NCBI GenBank assembly: GCA_947179195.1
Contig: CAMXAS010000093.1
Location: forward strand, 1 to 5,486
Length of the DNA: 5,486 bases
Direction: 5' to 3'
Source: an uncultured Bacteroidales bacterium
Lineage (GTDB): Bacteria; Bacteroidota; Bacteroidia; Bacteroidales; P3
Under the pieces are notes generated by a model, which was given only the letters and a program-made list of their open reading frames with translations, was not told where the DNA came from and did not search any database. Below are positions 1 to 5,486 of this stretch, piece by piece. The position numbers and the translations under genes were made by a program. The first letter of the stretch is position 1. Each line of letters opens with the position of its first letter.

Positions 1-53
1 TTCATATCCACTGCAAAAATAACGAAAAAATGGCATTATATCAGTCATAAAAA

Positions 54-84
54 CTTGCCGATACCCAAAAAATCGTTAAATTTG
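54..84 (+). promoter_or_regulatory. Putative Bacteroidetes-type promoter of the V-ATPase operon
   Basis: The sequence TAAATTTG at 77-84 matches the Bacteroidetes -7 consensus TAnnTTTG exactly. A CTTG at 54-57 lies 19 bases upstream and is a near match to the -33 element TTTG at an accepted spacing. The surrounding 1-105 region is strongly AT-rich, unlike the genes that follow. Transcription would begin roughly at 88-92, giving a very short leader of about 15-24 bases before the subunit E start. No operator, riboswitch or attenuator structure was seen. The call rests on motif match and position only. Confidence 0.6.
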
Positions 85-105
85 TCATTCCTTATATAAA
101 AGTCT

Positions 106-726
106 ATGCATATGGAGACGGATAGCAAATTACAGGAAATAACCCGAAAACTCTACGAAGAGGGGTTGTCCAAAGGAAAAGCCGAGGGCGAACGCCTCTT
201 GGCCGAGGCCAAGGCGGAAGCCGAACGCCTTAAGGCCGCCGTGGAAGCCGAAGTGGCCGACTTGCGCGCCCGGGCCGCGGCCGATATCGCCAAAGAAAAA
301 GAGAGTGCCGAGGCGGAACTCAAACGCAGTCTGCGTCAGATGCTCTCCGCCGCCAAAGCCGACTTGGAGGAGAACTTGTTGCAAAAGACCGTGAACCCGG
401 CGGTGGAGGCGGCTTTCGAAAAGGACGCCTTCATGCAGGAACTGCTGTTGGAAACCGTGCGGGCTTTCGGCAAATCCGAGGCCGTCGCCGCCGATTTGAC
501 GCTCTTGCTGCCGGAAGCGCAGCGCGCGCAGTACGACGCTTTGTTGCAGAAAACGTTGGGACAGGCGTTGCAGGAAGGCCTGCAGGTACAGTACCGGCAC
601 GACGTGCAACACGGCTTTCAGGTACAGAGCCGTGCCAAAGGCTATAAACTCAGTTTTACCGAAGCGGATTTCGCCGCGCTGTTCAAACAGTATGCGCGTG
701 AGAACCTGCGTCGTTGGTTGTTTTAG
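106..726 (+). CDS. atpE: V-type ATPase subunit E (peripheral stalk)
   Basis: This is the stator subunit that, in V/A-type ATPases, forms the peripheral stalk linking the A/B catalytic head to membrane subunit I. The 206-residue protein has the family's two-part build. A long charged Ala/Glu/Lys/Arg-rich coiled coil spans about residues 8-92 and has few helix breakers. A compact C-terminal domain spans about 95-206 and ends in a typical pattern (HGFQVQSRAKGYKLSF at 169-184, then an aromatic-rich tail ending RRWLF). The length is close to the usual 190-210 residues. The start is ambiguous: ATG at 106 gives MHMETD, while an in-frame ATG at 112 gives METD, which looks more like related N-termini. 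Neither has a Shine-Dalgarno sequence. It is the first gene after the putative promoter, and the next gene begins 5 bases past its stop. Gene naming varies; this is not F-type subunit c, which shares the symbol atpE. The usual partner subunit G/H was not seen in the window. Confidence 0.9.
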   Translation: MHMETDSKLQEITRKLYEEGLSKGKAEGERLLAEAKAEAERLKAAVEAEVADLRARAAADIAKEKESAEAELKRSLRQMLSAAKADLEENLLQKTVNPAVEAAFEKDAFMQELLLETVRAFGKSEAVAADLTLLLPEAQRAQYDALLQKTLGQALQEGLQVQYRHDVQHGFQVQSRAKGYKLSFTEADFAALFKQYARENLRRWLF

Positions 727-731
727 TCGTT

Positions 732-1682
732 ATGTCAGCCTATCCTTATTTTTCGGCTTCGTTGCCGCAATGGACGTTCAATGCGGAGGGGGACGGCCCT
801 TCCGTGGAGGCCGTCTGCGCCGAAGCCATCGAATTGCTGGGCCGTAAGGATTTAGCGGTGCTCGCTTATATCTTTTCGCCCGCCTACCACAAGATATGGC
901 TCGATAAAATCCGTGCCGAAGCCCTGAGGGCGGAAGCGGAGGCCCCGTCCGACCTACCGTTGCCGGAAACCGGGGGCTTTGAACCGGCCTGTCTGGTGCC
1001 TTTCATCGAACAATTGCCCTATATGCAGGCTTTCCGGGCCGATTACGCCCGCCGTTGCGCGATGGAAGCCGCGGCGACCGCCGCCGAAGCGGGGACGGGC
1101 GCGCTCCAACCGGCGGCCGACGATGCGGACGAAGCCGTGGAGCCGTGGTCCGATACCGAGGCCTACCGCCGCTTGCAGGCGATGTTCTACGCGCAGGTGC
1201 CGGCCTTGCCGTCCGCGTTCCTGAAATCGTATTACCGTTTCGACTGGGAATGGAAAACCGTGGCCAACCGGCTCAACCGTAAGAAATACCCCGAACTGCC
1301 GATGGACGACCGCTTGCCGGAATATCCGGCCAAGGGCGACCGGGCGGTGGCCGATGCCGAGTGGATTGCGGCCTTGGAGAAAGAACCGCTGGCGCAGCTT
1401 TGGGATTATGCCGAAGACATGGAGAAGGTGACGGCCGAACCCGACCTGATGAAACGCGAATGGCTGTGCGACAGCTTCCGCTGGCGTTTCGCGGAGGCGG
1501 GCGGCGGCGACGCGACGGCTTCGACCGACAGCCTGTGGTCGTATTTCGTCCGTTTGCAGTTGCAGCAACGCTGGCAGCGTCTCAAAAAGGCCGACGGTCA
1601 GCAGTTGCTCAAAGCGAAATTGCAGTCCCTGCGGGCTGTGGATTGGGATAAAAATGAATTCAGCGCCGGCATCGGCGCATAG
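732..1682 (+). CDS. DUF2764-family protein of the V-type ATPase operon (possible subunit C-like component)
   Basis: This is a 316-residue soluble protein with no signal peptide or membrane segment. I assign it to DUF2764 from its N-terminus (YPYFSASLP at 4-12, like the Y-Y-x-L-V-A-S-L-P opening of the family), its place between subunits E and A, and conserved-looking helices. These include FLKSYYRFDWEWKTVANRLN at 163-182, a P-D-L-M-K-R-E-W segment at 237-244, and a W-S-Y-F-V-R-L-x-L-x-x-R-W helix at 269-281. The 163-185 segment resembles the Y-x-x-x-D-x-x-N-L-x-x-x-x-R motif of V-ATPase subunit C/d, which joins the central rotor to the proteolipid ring. A subunit C-like role is therefore a reasonable inference, though I know of no direct proof. 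An Ala/Asp/Glu-rich stretch at about 111-140 looks like a flexible linker. ATG 732 is preferred; an upstream in-frame TTG at 714 would overlap subunit E and spoil the family N-terminus. The next gene begins 11 bases downstream. Confidence 0.8.
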   Translation: MSAYPYFSASLPQWTFNAEGDGPSVEAVCAEAIELLGRKDLAVLAYIFSPAYHKIWLDKIRAEALRAEAEAPSDLPLPETGGFEPACLVPFIEQLPYMQAFRADYARRCAMEAAATAAEAGTGALQPAADDADEAVEPWSDTEAYRRLQAMFYAQVPALPSAFLKSYYRFDWEWKTVANRLNRKKYPELPMDDRLPEYPAKGDRAVADAEWIAALEKEPLAQLWDYAEDMEKVTAEPDLMKREWLCDSFRWRFAEAGGGDATASTDSLWSYFVRLQLQQRWQRLKKADGQQLLKAKLQSLRAVDWDKNEFSAGIGA

Positions 1683-1693
1683 CGATAGTGACT

Positions 1694-3457
1694 ATGGAGA
1701 AAACAAGAGGAACCGTAAGCGGCATTACCGCCAACCTCGTGACGGTAAAGACCGAAGGCCCCGTGGCGCAGAATGAAATCTGTTTCATCGACCTGCGCGG
1801 GGTCAGACTGATGGCCGAGGTCATCAAAATAGACGGCGATACGGCCTACGTGCAGGTCTATGAAAGCACGCGCGGCCTGCAAGTGGGGGCGCCCGTCAGC
1901 TTCGAGGGGCATTTGCTCGAAGTGACGTTGGGGCCGGGTCTGTTGTCGAGTTATTACGACGGCTTGCAGAACAATCTGGAAACGATGGAAGGCGTTTTCC
2001 TGCGCCGGGGCGAATATACCGAGCCTTTGGACAAGACGAAGAAATGGGATTTCACGCCTATGGCAAAGGTGGGTGACCGCGTGCGCGCGGCCGACTGGCT
2101 CGGCGAGGTGAAGGAAGGCTGGCTGCCTCACAAAATCATGGTGCCGTTTGCCTTCAAGGGCGAATATACGGTGGAAAAAATCGTGCCGGCCGGCGCCTAT
2201 ACGATAGAGGAGACCGTGGCCGTGCTCAAGAACGAGGCCGGCGAGTCGTGCCCCGTGACGATGGTGCAGAAATGGCCGGTCCGCGTCGCCATCACGCATT
2301 ATAAGGAAAAGCCGCGTCCGTTCAAGGTATTGGAAACGGGCGTGCGCGTCATGGATACGTTCAACCCGATTGCCGAGGGCGGTACGGGCTTTATCCCCGG
2401 GCCGTTCGGTTCGGGCAAGACGGTGTTGCAGCACGCGATTTCGAAGCAGGCCGACGTGGATGTCATCCTGATGGCGGCTTGCGGCGAACGTGCCAACGAG
2501 GTCGTCGAGATTTTCGCCGAGTTCCCCGAGTTGGTCGATCCGCGGACGAACCGTAGCCTGATGGAACGGACCACGATTATCTGCAATACGTCCAATATGC
2601 CGGTGGCCGCGCGTGAGGCTTCGGTCTATACGGCCATGACCATCGGCGAGTATTACCGCGCGATGGGTTTGCGCGTGCTGTTGTTGGCCGACTCCACGTC
2701 GCGTTGGGCGCAGGCTTTGCGCGAGATGTCGAACCGTTTGGAGGAGTTGCCGGGTCAGGACGCGTTCCCGATGGACTTGACGGCCATCATCTCCAACTTC
2801 TACGCGCGGGCGGGCATTGTCTATCTGAACAATGGCAACAGCGGCTCCATCACGTTCATCGGTACGGTATCGCCGGCGGGCGGTAACCTGAAGGAACCCG
2901 TGACCGAGGGCACGAAAAAGGCCGCGCGCTGTTTCTACGCCTTGGCCCAGTCGCGTGCCGACAGCAAGCGTTATCCGGCCATCGACCCGATTGACAGTTA
3001 TTCCAAATATCTGGACTATCCGGAAATCGAAGCCTATATGAACGAACGTATGGGCGCGGGTTGGGTCGATAAGGTGCGTGCCGGCAAGAACTATGTATTG
3101 CGCGGCAAGGAAGCCAACGAACAGATCAACATCCTCGGCGACGACGGCGTGCCCGTTTCGTATCACGACAGTTTCTGGAAATCGGAACTCATCGACTTCG
3201 TGATTCTGCAACAGGATGCGTTCGACAGCATCGACAGCCTGACGCCGATGGAACGTCAGCGTTATATGTTCGAGAAGGTCATGGGCTTGTGCGAACGTCA
3301 GTACCGCTTTGAGGATTTCAACGACTGCGTGCAGTTCTACAAGCAGTTGATCAACCTTTTCAAGCAGATGAACTACAGTCAGTTCCAAAGCGAGGATTTC
3401 AAACGTTACGAACAGGAAATAGATACGTGGGTTGCCCGCTATCAACAAGATAAATAA
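1694..3457 (+). CDS. atpA: V-type ATPase catalytic subunit A
   Basis: This is the catalytic nucleotide-binding subunit, which alternates with B in the A3B3 head and binds and hydrolyses or makes ATP at the A/B interface. The protein has 587 residues, normal for the family. In order it shows an N-terminal beta-barrel (about 1-70), the A-specific bulge insertion (about 110-190), the P-loop GPFGSGKT at 236-243 (Lys242 and Thr243 bind phosphate and Mg), the GER motif at 264-266 with Glu265 as presumed catalytic base, the Walker B and following signature VLLLADSTSRW at 328-338 (Asp333), and a C-terminal helical domain from about 440. All key residues are intact, so it should be active. Sequence around 350-430 (for example QDAFPMDL and RADSKRYPAIDPIDSYSKY) differs from the archaeal pattern and fits the Bacteroidetes/spirochaete/chlamydial branch. 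ATG 1694 is chosen; an in-frame GTG at 1688 would add only two residues. No Shine-Dalgarno sequence is visible, so translation may depend on coupling from the upstream gene, which ends 11 bases away. Confidence 0.97.
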   Translation: MEKTRGTVSGITANLVTVKTEGPVAQNEICFIDLRGVRLMAEVIKIDGDTAYVQVYESTRGLQVGAPVSFEGHLLEVTLGPGLLSSYYDGLQNNLETMEGVFLRRGEYTEPLDKTKKWDFTPMAKVGDRVRAADWLGEVKEGWLPHKIMVPFAFKGEYTVEKIVPAGAYTIEETVAVLKNEAGESCPVTMVQKWPVRVAITHYKEKPRPFKVLETGVRVMDTFNPIAEGGTGFIPGPFGSGKTVLQHAISKQADVDVILMAACGERANEVVEIFAEFPELVDPRTNRSLMERTTIICNTSNMPVAAREASVYTAMTIGEYYRAMGLRVLLLADSTSRWAQALREMSNRLEELPGQDAFPMDLTAIISNFYARAGIVYLNNGNSGSITFIGTVSPAGGNLKEPVTEGTKKAARCFYALAQSRADSKRYPAIDPIDSYSKYLDYPEIEAYMNERMGAGWVDKVRAGKNYVLRGKEANEQINILGDDGVPVSYHDSFWKSELIDFVILQQDAFDSIDSLTPMERQRYMFEKVMGLCERQYRFEDFNDCVQFYKQLINLFKQMNYSQFQSEDFKRYEQEIDTWVARYQQDK

Positions 3458-3465
3458 GCGAGATT

Positions 3466-4791
3466 ATGGAAAAGACAGCGTTTCAGAAAGTATATACGCG
3501 ATTGGAGGCCGTGACCAAGGCGACGGTCGATGTGCGGGCGACGCAGGTTTCCAACGATGAATTGGCCATGGTGGGCGACCGTCTGGCGCAGGTGGTCAAA
3601 ATCAAGGGCGACCGCATCACGTTGCAGGTGTTCTCCGGTACGGAAGGCCTGCCGACGAACGCCGAGGTCGTTTTCTTGGGCAAGGTGCCTTCGCTCAAGG
3701 TGGGCGACGACCTGGTGGGGCGGTTTTTCAACGCTTACGGCGAGCCGATAGACGGGGGCGCCGAACCGGAAGGCGAGGAACGCGAGATCGGCGGGCCGTC
3801 GGTCAACCCGTTCCGCCGCAAGCAGCCGTCGGAGTTGATTCCCACGGGTATGGCCGGTATCGACTTGAACAATACGCTCGTGTCGGGTCAGAAGATTCCG
3901 TTCTTCGCCGACCCGAACGAACCCTACAACCAGGTCATGTGTATGGTGGCCTTGCGGGCCCAGGTGGATAAAATCATTTTGGGCGGCATGGGGTTGACGA
4001 ACGACGACTACCTGTTCTTCAAGCAGTCGTTCGAGAACGCCGGTGTGCTCGACAAGATGATTTGCTTCGTGAACACGACCGAGCAGCCGCCCGTCGAACG
4101 CTTGCTGATTCCCGACATGGCGCTGACGGCGGCCGAATATTTCGCCGTGGATAAGAACGAGAAGGTGCTCGTGCTGTTGACCGACATGACGCTGTACGCC
4201 GACGCGTTGAGCATCGTGTCCAACCGTATGGACCAGATTCCGTCCAAGGACAGTATGCCGGGCTCGCTCTATTCCGATTTGGCCAAGATTTACGAAAAGG
4301 CCGTGCAGTTGCCCGACGGCGGCTCCATCACGATTATCGCGGTGACGACGTTGAGCGGCGGCGACATCACGCACGCTATCCCCGACAACACGGGTTATAT
4401 TACGGAAGGGCAGTTGTTCCTGCGTAACGACAGCGACGTGAACAAGGTCATCATCGACCCGTTCCGTTCGCTTTCGCGTCTGAAACAGCTGGTTATCGGA
4501 AAGCAGACGCGCGAAGACCATCCGCAGGTCATGAATGCGGCCGTCCGTCTGTACGCCGATGCGGCCAACGCGCGCACCAAGTTGGAAAACGGTTTCGATT
4601 TGAGCGATTACGACGAACGGACGCTGTCGTTTGCCAAGGATTATTCGGCGCAGATTCTGGCCATCGACGTCAACATCGACACGACGGAGATGCTGGACCG
4701 CGTTTGGCAGATGTTCGCGCGCTATTTCAAGCCGGCCGAGGTGGCGATCAAACAGAACCTGATGGACAAGTATTGGCCGAAGAATGCCTGA
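3466..4791 (+). CDS. atpB: V-type ATPase regulatory subunit B
   Basis: This is the non-catalytic partner of A in the hexameric head. It completes the catalytic pocket from the neighbouring subunit. The protein has 441 residues, within the usual 430-480. It shows an N-terminal beta-barrel (about 10-75), the G-R-F-F-N-x-Y-G-E-P-I-D-G segment at 85-97, a nucleotide-binding-like fold, and a C-terminal helical domain. The place of the P-loop (about 146-153, FFADPNEP) has no GxxxxGK[ST], as expected for B and unlike A. Recognisable B motifs are P-P-V-E-R at 208-212, LVLLTDMTLYADAL at 235-248 and SLSRL at 335-339; Arg338 matches the proposed arginine finger that reaches into the A site. TREDHPQV at 348-355 is also typical. 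The start ATG lies 8 bases after the subunit A stop with only a weak purine run before it. Like A, the sequence belongs to the bacterial Bacteroidetes/spirochaete-like branch rather than the archaeal one. The symbol atpB also names F-type subunit a, which this is not. Confidence 0.97.
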   Translation: MEKTAFQKVYTRLEAVTKATVDVRATQVSNDELAMVGDRLAQVVKIKGDRITLQVFSGTEGLPTNAEVVFLGKVPSLKVGDDLVGRFFNAYGEPIDGGAEPEGEEREIGGPSVNPFRRKQPSELIPTGMAGIDLNNTLVSGQKIPFFADPNEPYNQVMCMVALRAQVDKIILGGMGLTNDDYLFFKQSFENAGVLDKMICFVNTTEQPPVERLLIPDMALTAAEYFAVDKNEKVLVLLTDMTLYADALSIVSNRMDQIPSKDSMPGSLYSDLAKIYEKAVQLPDGGSITIIAVTTLSGGDITHAIPDNTGYITEGQLFLRNDSDVNKVIIDPFRSLSRLKQLVIGKQTREDHPQVMNAAVRLYADAANARTKLENGFDLSDYDERTLSFAKDYSAQILAIDVNIDTTEMLDRVWQMFARYFKPAEVAIKQNLMDKYWPKNA

Positions 4792-4831
4792 GGCCGGGCC
4801 GACGGGTTTTGAAAACTAAGTGTGAAAACCG

Positions 4832-5434
4832 ATGCCGATTAAATTTCAATATAACAAGACTTCGCTCAACGAGTTGGGCAAGGGGCTGAAGATGCGGGAA
4901 CGGGCCTTGCCGACGATTAAGAGCAAGGAGTCCGCGTTGCGGGTGGAGGTCAAGAAGGCCAAGGCCGAGGCCGAACGTCTGGATAGGGCGTTGGAGGAGG
5001 CGATGCAGCGCATGGAAGGGCTTTCCGCCTTGTTTCCGGAATTGGATCCCCGTAGCGTGGAGGTGGAGGCCATTGATCTCAGGATGGGCAAGGTGGCCGG
5101 CGTCAAGGTGCCGGAACTGAAGGAAATCCGCTACAAGGAAAAGCCGTTCCTTTCATTTGCCGAACCGGCCTGGACGGCGCAGGGCATCGAGACGCTCAAG
5201 GAATTGGCGTCCGTGGGCCTGCAGAGCGAAGTGTACCGCTACAAGATGCAGTATCTTGAAAAGGCGCGTAAGAAGACGACCCAAAAAGTGAATCTGTACG
5301 AGAAAGTGCAGATTCCCGGCTATAAAGAGGCGATACAGAAGATAAAACGCTTTATCGAAGACGAGGAGAACCTGTCGAAATCCTCGCAGAAAATCGTCAA
5401 GAGCCGTCATATGCAACAGGAGGAGGCGTTATGA
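4832..5434 (+). CDS. atpD: V-type ATPase subunit D (central rotor shaft)
   Basis: Subunit D is the antiparallel coiled-coil shaft that turns inside the A3B3 head and passes torque to the membrane ring. The 200-residue protein opens with NKTSLNELGKGLKMRERALP at 8-27, the family's N-terminal signature. A long charged helix runs to about residue 65, followed by a middle region (about 75-125) and a second long helix (about 128-195) that begins after the VNLYEKVQIPGY motif (153-164 lies within it) and returns along the first. The C-terminus is rich in Lys, Ser and Glu. The length is typical. ATG 4832 follows an A-rich leader (GTGTGAAAACCG) without a Shine-Dalgarno sequence and sits 40 bases after the subunit B stop, the widest gap inside the operon. 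Its last codons overlap the next start as ATGA and also encode that gene's ribosome binding site. No subunit F gene, the usual partner of D on the rotor, is seen next to it. Confidence 0.94.
   Translation: MPIKFQYNKTSLNELGKGLKMRERALPTIKSKESALRVEVKKAKAEAERLDRALEEAMQRMEGLSALFPELDPRSVEVEAIDLRMGKVAGVKVPELKEIRYKEKPFLSFAEPAWTAQGIETLKELASVGLQSEVYRYKMQYLEKARKKTTQKVNLYEKVQIPGYKEAIQKIKRFIEDEENLSKSSQKIVKSRHMQQEEAL
5418..5426 (+). promoter_or_regulatory. Strong Shine-Dalgarno site for the subunit I gene
   Basis: AGGAGGAGG lies 4 bases before the ATG at 5431, inside the last codons of subunit D (encoding part of QQEEAL). It supports the start of the next gene and, with the ATGA overlap, suggests translational coupling of D and I. 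The other gene starts in the window lack a comparable site, so this one stands out. Confidence 0.7.
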
Positions 5435-5486
5435 TAGAACCGATGCTGAAATACGAAATCCTGTTGTTTCATCAGGAATTCGAACC
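5431..5486 (+). CDS. atpI: Probable V-type ATPase subunit I, N-terminal fragment (cut by window edge)
   Basis: Only 18 codons and two bases are visible, reading MIEPMLKYEILLFHQEFE. Subunit I (the a-subunit equivalent) is a large membrane protein that holds the ion half-channels and anchors the peripheral stalks. Family N-termini commonly start with a short M-I-x-x-M-x-K-x-x-x-L-L pattern, which fits here, and in related operons subunit I directly follows D. The start overlaps the subunit D stop as ATGA and has a strong Shine-Dalgarno sequence 4 bases upstream, so it is a real gene start. The identity rests mainly on position and this short match; the transmembrane part lies outside the window and cannot be checked. 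Confidence 0.75.
   Translation, partial: MIEPMLKYEILLFHQEFE

Noticed and set aside
22..76. Two similar A-rich stretches (CGAAAAAATGG and CCAAAAAATCG) upstream of the promoter, considered as an operator repeat.
   Set aside because: The match is mostly an A tract in AT-rich DNA, with no clear symmetry or spacing.
175..250. Repetitive GCCGAGGCC-like units in the subunit E gene, considered as a DNA repeat.
   Set aside because: They are explained by repeated Ala-Glu codons of the coiled coil and are not regular at the DNA level.
130..612. 160-codon - strand open frame opposite subunit E.
   Set aside because: Phe/Gln/Gly-rich mirror of the Glu/Ala/Lys-rich coiled coil, a common artefact.
714..731. 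TTG start that would extend the DUF2764 protein by six residues.
   Set aside because: It would overlap the subunit E gene and adds V-V-L-V-V before a family-like N-terminus that begins at ATG 732.
954..1568. 204-codon - strand open frame opposite the DUF2764 gene.
   Set aside because: Arg/Gly/His-rich translation without domains; the + strand frame matches a known family and fits the operon.
1598..3448. Very long (616-codon) open frame on the - strand opposite subunit A.
   Set aside because: It lies opposite a strongly conserved gene, is rich in His, Arg and Gln with no recognisable domain, and is explained by GC-rich codon use leaving few stops on the other strand.
3442..4521. Long (359-codon) open frame on the - strand opposite subunit B.
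   Set aside because: Same reasoning: His/Arg/Val-rich shadow of a conserved gene with no family match or ribosome binding signal.
4786..4816. Possible terminator after subunit B (GC-rich bases followed by TTTT).
   Set aside because: Complementary arms are only 3-5 bases, the T run is four bases and is followed at once by GAAAAC, and the operon clearly continues.
4704..4889. Small + strand frame spanning the B-D gap.
   Set aside because: It overlaps the conserved end of B and start of D in another frame and has no recognisable sequence.

Overview
This window holds the 5' part of an operon for a V/A-type (vacuolar/archaeal-type) rotary ATPase. All genes are on the + strand and tightly packed. 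The order is subunit E, a DUF2764-family protein, subunit A, subunit B, subunit D, and the first 18 codons of a probable subunit I. The right edge cuts subunit I, so the rest of the membrane sector (subunit I and the proteolipid K expected after it) is not visible. No RNA genes, mobile elements, CRISPR arrays, integrases or terminators were seen.

Organism: the best guess is a member of the Bacteroidota (order Bacteroidales) with fairly GC-rich coding DNA, for example an Alistipes/Rikenellaceae-like gut bacterium. Three observations support this. The gene order E-DUF2764-A-B-D-I is the one known from Bacteroidetes, spirochaetes and chlamydiae. A perfect Bacteroidetes-type -7 promoter element (TAnnTTTG) lies just upstream of the first gene. 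Most starts lack a Shine-Dalgarno sequence and have A/T-rich or non-SD leaders, as is usual in this phylum. The genus is inferred from base composition only and is weakly supported.

Layout: bases 1-105 are an AT-rich intergenic region that contrasts sharply with the GC-rich genes and carries the putative promoter. From 106 to 5434 the five complete genes are separated by 5, 11, 8 and 40 bases. The last junction (D to I) is a 4-base ATGA overlap preceded by the only strong Shine-Dalgarno sequence noted at a gene start in the window.

How the parts fit together: A and B form the alternating hexameric catalytic head (A catalytic with an intact P-loop, B regulatory without one). D is the coiled-coil central rotor shaft inside the head. 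E is a peripheral stalk (stator) that ties the head to membrane subunit I. No recognisable subunit C or F lies between E and A, where archaeal operons often have them. The DUF2764 protein occupies that place and has a motif resembling subunit C, so it is the most interesting and least characterised component. Whether the machine pumps H+ or Na+, and whether it mainly makes or hydrolyses ATP, cannot be decided because the ion-binding subunits lie outside the window.
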